Part shown: positions 58,900 to 64,000 of the stretch, in pieces
Layout of the letters: each line of letters starts with the position of its first letter
How positions within the stretch are numbered: position 1 is the stretch's first letter
Origin: Balaenoptera acutorostrata
Lineage: Eukaryota > Chordata > Mammalia > Artiodactyla > Balaenopteridae
DNA: 64,000 nt
Direction of reading: 5' to 3'
Assembly (NCBI RefSeq): GCF_949987535.1
Contig: NC_080073.1
Coordinates: 27,338,116 to 27,402,115 of the forward strand
Notes under the pieces: model-generated
Told to the model about the DNA's origin: nothing
Database searches by the model: none
What the model saw: the letters and a program-made list of their open reading frames with translations, nothing else
Program-made: the position numbers and the translations under genes

Positions 58900-59075
58900 A
58901 GCTGAAAAGACAAACTCAAACTTTTATAGTCAACTCCCTCAGTGTACAGAAAAGAAATTAGAGGATCAGAGAAAGGAGGTAACTTACCCAAGGTCACACA
59001 GCAAGTTAGTGGCAGAGCTGGCCTGGGATCATAGTTTACAAGTCTTGTCACAATGTTATACTGCTTCTCCAGAAA
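58900..59075 (-). repeat. MIR SINE relic
   Basis: CAACTCCCTCAGTGTACAG, GGAGGTAACTTACCCAAGGT, CACACAGCAAGTTAGTGGCA, GAGCTGGCCTGGGATC. Confidence 0.8.
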
Positions 59076-59814
59076 CTTCCTCTTTTGCTTCACAACTTTG
59101 ATGTTCTTTGAGATCTAGACCTATAGCTGAGACACAGTGTGTTACATGGAGAAACTACCCGCATTAAGCATTACAGATTTTGGGGTGAATTCCTAGCTCA
59201 TTAAAGCTCGTAAGGCCTGAGGATTCATTTGAAACTTTTTTTTTTTCTATAATTGATTTTTAAATGAACTCTAAGGTCTCAACTGAGTACCAGTTCCCAG
59301 GCACAGTGGAGCTGGCCATGGCCTCTAGCCTGTGAAGCAAACCCTCAGGCCCCCTTCTCTCTAAATTAGTTCATTCAATTGACAATAAATGGAACCCATC
59401 TTTCTAACATCTCTCCTCCCCAAGGAAGGCTTTGTGATGAAGCAGAAGGCAATGAGATGCCCCTCGAGCAACTGCCTACCAAAGGCATCCCCTGAAATCT
59501 GACAGGGGAGTGAACATTTCTTCTGCCTCTGGAAGGCTATTTATGCACCTACTGAAGTATGACCAGGACACAGCTCAGAAGTGTCAGATGTTTCCTCTTT
59601 GTGAATGGGAAGCGGCAGCTTCACTGCCTTGTATGACACCCTAGAACTGTATAGCTTGTATAAGCTCCCAAATGGTGGGCACTGGGGTGAAAGCAAACTA
59701 TTCTTAATGGCTGCTTCATCCCAGGACCCAGGCAGCACCAGCAAAGCAACCAGCGGTTCTCCCACCAGGCAGGTGAGACCCGTAGGAAAGGGAGGAACCA
59801 GGGTGAAGTCAAAA
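59076..59814. other. Intronic sequence, no recognised feature
   Basis: Some short open frames are present on both strands, with no family resemblance and no suitable splice sites. Confidence 0.4.
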
Positions 59815-59935
59815 GACCATGCGTTTAGAGTCAGCCAGTTTGAGTTACCAAGAGCAAGTCCTTTCCCCTCTCTGGAGTCTTGGTTTTTCCTTCTACAAAA
59901 TGGATCGAGTGTAATGCCTTGTCATTCACTCTCAG
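59815..59935 (+). repeat. MIR SINE relic
   Basis: GCGTTTAGAGTCAGCCAG, AAGAGCAAGTCCTTTCCCC and TCTACAAAATGGATCG. Confidence 0.7.
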
Positions 59936-59954
59936 AGCGCCAGGCTCCCCTCTA

Positions 59955-60065
59955 GAGATGGATGATATTTGGGGGAACAAGAAAGGCACAGTCCTTGCCC
60001 ACATGGAGTTTACATTTGGGGAGGGGAGACAGACATTAAATACATATTTACCTAATCCTTGTTCA
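59955..60065 (-). repeat. L2 relic
   Basis: CAGTCCTTGCCCACATGGAG, TTTACATTTGGGGAGGGGAG and ACAGACATTAAATAC are antisense L2. Confidence 0.65.
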
Positions 60066-60114
60066 ATTCTAATTGTGATGAGTATCACTGAGAGGCTAAA
60101 ATGAGACGTAAATA

Positions 60115-60430
60115 GTGGACTATGTACTATGTAAAGTGCTGTGTGCCAGACATCATGCCAGATACTTTACATATAAAAATAATAACCACAACAACTTATA
60201 TGGCATTAATATGAGCCACTTTTTAAAGTGCTCATCGTATATTGACTCATTTAATCCTCATTTAAAAACACTTGTGCTGTAGAAACTACTGTTGTCCCCA
60301 TTTTATAGATGAGAAAACTGAGGTACAAAGAGGTTAATTTGCCAAAAGAAATACGGCCACTAAGTGGCAGAGGAAGGCCCCAGGCTGTGTGAGCAATTGA
60401 GTCTCTACACTGTATGCTGCCTCTCAGGAT
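60115..60430 (-). repeat. MIR SINE relics (two, overlapping types)
   Basis: TGTGTGCCAGACATCATGCC then ATTGACTCATTTAATCCTCA, CCATTTTATAGATGAGAAAA and GCCACTAAGTGGCAGAGG. The interval fits two adjacent MIR copies. Confidence 0.75.
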
Positions 60431-60600
60431 ATGACTGTCTCATTTCATCCTTTCCACAACCTAGTAAATACCATTGTTATTCCCATTTTCCAGATTTGGA
60501 CACGAAGGCAAAACATGTAAAGGCCCTCTCTCAGTTCCCACAGCTAGGAGGTAGCGGGGCAGGATGCGATCCACACTGGTGCCTCCCGGGAGGCTCGTGA
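60431..60600 (-). repeat. MIR SINE relic near exon 3
   Basis: TCATTTCATCCTTTCCAC, TATTCCCATTTTCCAGATTT and CACAGCTAGGAGGTAGC. Confidence 0.65.
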
Positions 60601-60692
60601 GGGGGTCCGCCCAGGCCCAGCCGCCAGCCTCACAGGGAGCGTGTGACTGCCAGGCGGCTTCCTGATGTCTGTCCTGCCCTGCTCTTGCTCAG

Positions 60693-61025
60693 GTGTTCCT
60701 GAAGAGCGACCGCGTGGCCCGCATGGTGCAGAGTGGAGGCTGCTCCGCCAACGACTCGCGGGAGGTCTTCAAGAAGCACATCGAGAAGAGGGTGCGCAGC
60801 CTGCCCGAGATCGACGGCCTCAGCAAGGAGACCGTGCTGAGCTCCTGGATGGCCAAGTTTGATGCCATTTACCGCGGGGAAGAGGACCCCAGGAAGCAGC
60901 AGGCCCGGATGACGGCCAGCGCAGCTTCCGAGCTCATTCTGAGCAAAGAGCAACTCTACGAGATGTTCCAGAACATTCTTGGGATCAAGAAGTTCGAACA
61001 TCAGCTCCTGTACAATGCCTGTCAG
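60693..61025 (+). CDS. CADPS: CADPS internal coding exon, probably exon 3 (111 codons, phase 0/0)
   Basis: Sequence: acceptor tract CTGCCCTGCTCTTGCTCAG ends at 60692. The open 333 nt starts [13 protein letters not shown] and ends LLYNACQ, followed by donor CAG|GTAAGG at 61025/61026. A candidate branch point (CCTGAT) has its A at 60665. It joins in frame to the previous exon (…SYYE|VFLK…). Residues such as [20 protein letters not shown] and GIKKFEHQ fit CADPS, whereas CADPS2 as I recall it differs there (I and Y in place of M and F, and L for F). The predicted segment is mostly helical and charged, with no membrane segment. The first two thirds are GC- and CpG-rich, unlike the flanking introns. 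In CADPS2 the matching exon 3 is reported to be needed for dynactin p150Glued binding and axonal transport; extension to this gene is inference. Confidence 0.95.
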
Positions 61026-61764
61026 GTAAGGTGTCTGTCACCTGGACCCAGAGCTGTGAGTAAAGCAGGGCCACATGATGATTTCTGTGTGCCCTAGGCA
61101 TCGTTGCTTTCATGTGCATTCCTTGATTAAAAAAAAATTTTTTTTATTACATTTTATAGCTGCATTGGTAAAAGTTGAATATAATCCAGGCTAGAATATA
61201 TTCAGGTTTTTCTTCTGATTTTTAAAAGAAATTTAAATGTTTTGTGAGCTCCTAAAAATCTCATGGACCCTGGGTATTGTGTGTATTGTGTCTAAGGGGT
61301 CAATTGGCCCATGTGTGGAAAGTGCCAGAAGATCAAAATGATGTTTTGTTTTGTTTTTTTAAAGATTATGTGCCTTTAAAATAGGTGGTATTTACCAGTT
61401 GAAGGGCTTGTACTTCCTCAGTTGGGGAGACAGTTGGACTTAGCACCTGGTCATCAAGTGAAATTATTTAAAACAGAAAGCTTCCAGAACACCTGAGTTT
61501 GTCATACCCATATGTTAGTCACATCATAAATTTCTGAGTGGATCTGAGGTGGCTAGCTGAGGCTCCACTTGGGCCCACCCCAAAAATGAACTTACATTTT
61601 CTCTGGATCAGAGTTTGGAGAAGTGAGTACCCTAGATCTTCATTGTCTGCGACCCTTTCCCTGTTACATTTCTTTATTCACCCACTGTTTATTATGTGCC
61701 TACTTTGCAGTCTTTGCAGATTTTATTGAATGTTGCTTGGGAGGACTTTTAAAAGGCACATTTG
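61026..61764. other. Start of intron after exon 3, no recognised feature
   Basis: Intron begins GTAAGGTGTC. No repeat was recognised apart from an A/T run at 61128-61146. Confidence 0.5.
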
Positions 61765-61870
61765 CAGCCCACAGCCCTAGATTCCAGTTCTGCATGCTCA
61801 GGGTAGGGCCCAGGAATCTGCATTTTAAACAAGGGCCTCCCTTCCTGGTAATTTTGCTGCCCTTTGCCTT
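61765..61870 (+). mobile_element. MER5A-type hAT fragment
   Basis: GGGTAGGGCCCAGGAATC, TGCATTTTAAACAAGGGCC and TTCCTGGTAATTTTGCTGCC follow MER5A order. Confidence 0.6.
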
Positions 61871-61939
61871 TTAAGAACTATTATAAAAATTCAGCTGTGC
61901 CCTGGTTTCCCTGCACCAACTCTGCCCCTAAGGTTGGTA

Positions 61940-62160
61940 AAATGAAGACACTGTAGTATATTGGCTAAGAGTTGTTCCTTGCTCAGAATCCAGCAGACCT
62001 AGGTAAATCTTAATATGACCCCTCACTAGCTTTGAGGCCGTGGGAGTTAGTTAACCTCCCCACATATAAACTTGGGATGCAACTGTTATGACAATTCATG
62101 TGTATAAACCCAGAGTAACATGGGGCACTTTATAAATGGTAGCAGTTAAAGTATATTATA
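61940..62160 (+). repeat. MIR SINE relic
   Basis: GTAGTATATTGGCTAAGAGT, CTCACTAGCTTTGAGGCC, and TTTATAAATGGTAGCAG. Confidence 0.65.
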
Positions 62161-62220
62161 GTCTACTGGAAGAGGCAAAAAAAGTCAACAGACAACATCA
62201 GAACAGTGCCATAAATGTTT

Positions 62221-62730
62221 TTTTTGTTTTTTAATTTTTAATGTTTTAAAATTTGTATTGGAGTATAGTTGATTTACAATGTTGTGTTACTTTCTGCTGT
62301 ACGGCCCAGTGAATCAGTTATACATATACATATACATATATCCACTCTTTTTTAGAATATTTTCCCATATAGGTCATTACAGAGTATTGAGTTCCCTGTG
62401 CTATACAGTGGTCCTGATTAGTTATCTATTTTATATATAGTAGTGGGTATTTGTCAATCCCAATCTCCCAATTTATCCCCCCCCGCCCTTCCCCCTTGGT
62501 AACCATAAGTTTGTTTTCTACGTCTGTAACTCTATTTCTGTTTTGTAAGTAAGTTCATTTGTATCCTTTTTTTTTTAAGATTCCACATATAAGTGATATC
62601 ATATGATATTTTTCTTTCTCTGTCTGAATTATCTTCACTTAGAATGAGAATCTCTAGGTCCATCCATGTTGCTGCAAATGGCATTATTTCATTCTTTCTT
62701 ATGGTTGATTAATATTCCACTGTAAATAAG
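62221..62730 (-). mobile_element. 5'-truncated L1, minus strand
   Basis: TGGAGTATAGTTGATTTACA, CTGTACGGCCCAGTGAATC, GTCAATCCCAATCTCCC and TTCTTATGGTTGATTAATAT are L1 3' UTR and ORF2 end. A short flank, TAAATGTTT, occurs at 62212-62220 and 62731-62739. Confidence 0.88.
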
Positions 62731-62879
62731 TAAATGTTTAACATAAGAACTACAGGATTTTGAGGCTTCATTATTCCTGCCTCCATGGCTACCCCCTAAT
62801 TCAAGACACCCACATCTTTTACCTGGATGACCAGTGTCTACCCAACTGGTAACCCTGCCTCCCTTCTTGCCCCATGATA

Positions 62880-63490
62880 ATGCACCCATCACACACCAAC
62901 TCAAGTGATCTTTTAAAATTGTAAATTGGAGCATGACATTTCTGTGCCTAAAACCTTCCAGGGGCATCCCATCACCCCTAGAATGATATTCCAACTCGTC
63001 ACTATGGCTTGAGGAAGAACAGGAATCAGCCCCGATCATACCACTTTCCCTGCGTGCTTACTCACTGGCCTTCTTTCTGTTTCCCCAACACATCAGATTG
63101 GTTCTGGGCCTTTGCATTTCCTCTTCCCTCAATTTAGAATGCTCTTTTGCCAAGACCTTTGCATGACTGGCACAGCTTAAATGTCAACTTCTCCAAGAGG
63201 TTTTCCAAGACCGCCCCATCTAAAGTTCCCCCTTGCCACACACCTCATCAAGTCATTCTCTTTCCCATTCCCCTGTCCTATTTTTATCAAAGCCTTTACC
63301 ACTATTTTCCATTTCTTGTTCATCTGTTTTTACCTGTTTATCATCTGTCTCACCATCCCCGCCCATCCTTCACCAAAATGTTGGCCTCATCCGGGTGGCA
63401 ATTCATCTCTGCCTTATTTGCTAATATTTCCAATGCATGAAACAATTCTTGGCACAAAGTAGGTGTTCAATAAATGCCTATTGAATTAAT
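62880..63490 (+). repeat. L2 LINE relic, long 3' portion
   Basis: Sense L2: AACCTTCCAGGGGCATCCC, GGGCCTTTGCATTTCCTCTT, ATTTAGAATGCTCTTTTGCC, GTCAACTTCTCCAAGAGG, AAGTAGGTGTTCAATAAATG. The overlapping open frames here come from the L2 sequence. Confidence 0.85.
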
Positions 63491-64000
63491 AAATGGATGA
63501 TGGCAGTTTGTTTTACCAGGTTAGTAGGGTCTTATCCACCATTGTAGCTGACCCAGAAATTTCTGGATGTTTTACTAAATAGGAATCTGTTTAGCATTTC
63601 ATTATATAATATATACATTACATTCAAAGGAATTCCTGACACCCTACTTTCTTCTCAGCCCACTTCAATTCAGAGCACTTATTGCCTACCTGAAGGTAGA
63701 GAGTTTCTGTGATGGGCCGAGAAGTATTTTGAAATTCTCAAGTAAGTCTCCATATGAAATTAAATTTAATTGTCCTTTTTAATTAAAACGGTACTGCATC
63801 CCATGTGGCACTTGTAGAATAGGGTAAACAGGTGGCATTACCATCCATCGCCACCATCTTCTCTACCGTAAGAAGATGGGTTGTCATAGCTTCAAAAAGA
63901 TTGAAAATCACCCACCTGGGTGATAAGTAATACTCAAAATTACAGAGTTAGTCAAGTGTTTCTAAACCTGCTAGGCATAAAGTGATTCTAGGAATTCATT
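63491..64000. other. Intronic sequence to window end, no recognised feature
   Basis: No repeat or exon was recognised. The next CADPS exon lies outside the window. Confidence 0.4.

Larger units (their letters stand above)
50318..60692 (+). other. CADPS: CADPS intron between the two exons (10,375 nt)
   Basis: The intron is bounded by GTAAGA at 50318 and CTCAG at 60688-60692, a GT-AG intron joining two phase-0 exons. It contains a long repeat-poor block (50745-52600), a CA microsatellite, one CHR-type SINE, a short L1 and several MIR/L2 relics, each listed separately. No further exon with plausible borders was recognised inside it. Confidence 0.9.

Noticed and set aside
60630..61001. Minus-strand frame of 123 codons over exon 3
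   Set aside because: It is antisense to the CADPS exon; GC-rich coding DNA often leaves open antisense frames.
50204..61025. CADPS2 instead of CADPS
   Set aside because: Exon 3 residues ([26 protein letters not shown]) fit CADPS better than my memory of CADPS2. A protein alignment would settle this.
63147..63462. Open frames near 63.2 kb
   Set aside because: They fall in L2 3' sequence rich in pyrimidines.

Overview
This window is mammalian nuclear DNA from inside one very large gene. Its tRNA-Glu-derived SINEs of the CHR type, complete with A box, B box and long 3' region, are joined by cetartiodactyl-type L1 3' ends. No ruminant BovB/Bov-tA or pig PRE-1 elements were seen. This points to a cetacean (whale or dolphin), or less likely a hippopotamus. 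That is an inference from repeat content, not from a search.

Only two real coding exons were found, both on the + strand: 50204-50317 (114 nt, 38 codons) and 60693-61025 (333 nt, 111 codons). Both are phase 0 at each end and have canonical AG/GT borders. Their joined product matches the N-terminal part of CADPS (CAPS1, calcium-dependent secretion activator 1), upstream of the C2, PH and MUN regions. They are most likely exons 2 and 3. Everything else is intron: more than 50 kb of the preceding intron (1-50203), a complete 10,375-nt intron (50318-60692) and the start of the next (61026-64000). The other long open frames are transposon remnants or chance frames.

Layout. 1-20 kb: L1 3' tail, many MIR and L2 relics, two MER20 copies, CHR SINEs, and a MER5A relic split by an L1. 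20-29.5 kb: an old L1 (minus strand) carrying a SINE and a nearly full-length younger 5.5 kb L1 with matching target-site duplications. 30-40 kb: two decayed hAT/Charlie transposons, one keeping a BED-finger remnant and the other a transposase C-terminus, plus old L1 and SINE copies. 40-50 kb: two SINEs stacked at one target site, a 59-bp tandem duplication, an L1 nested in an L1, and a long old L1. 50-64 kb: the exons, a repeat-poor AT-rich block that looks like conserved regulatory DNA, small palindromes and hairpins, a CA microsatellite, young L1 fragments and L2.

No new gene system, operon, CRISPR array or phage-like system is visible. The features most worth a second look are the repeat-free intronic blocks that may be enhancers, a convergent pair of CTCF-like motifs, small palindromes that look like templated mutations, and insertion nesting that gives a relative history. 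Repeat family names are given from memory of consensus sequences and have not been checked against a repeat library.
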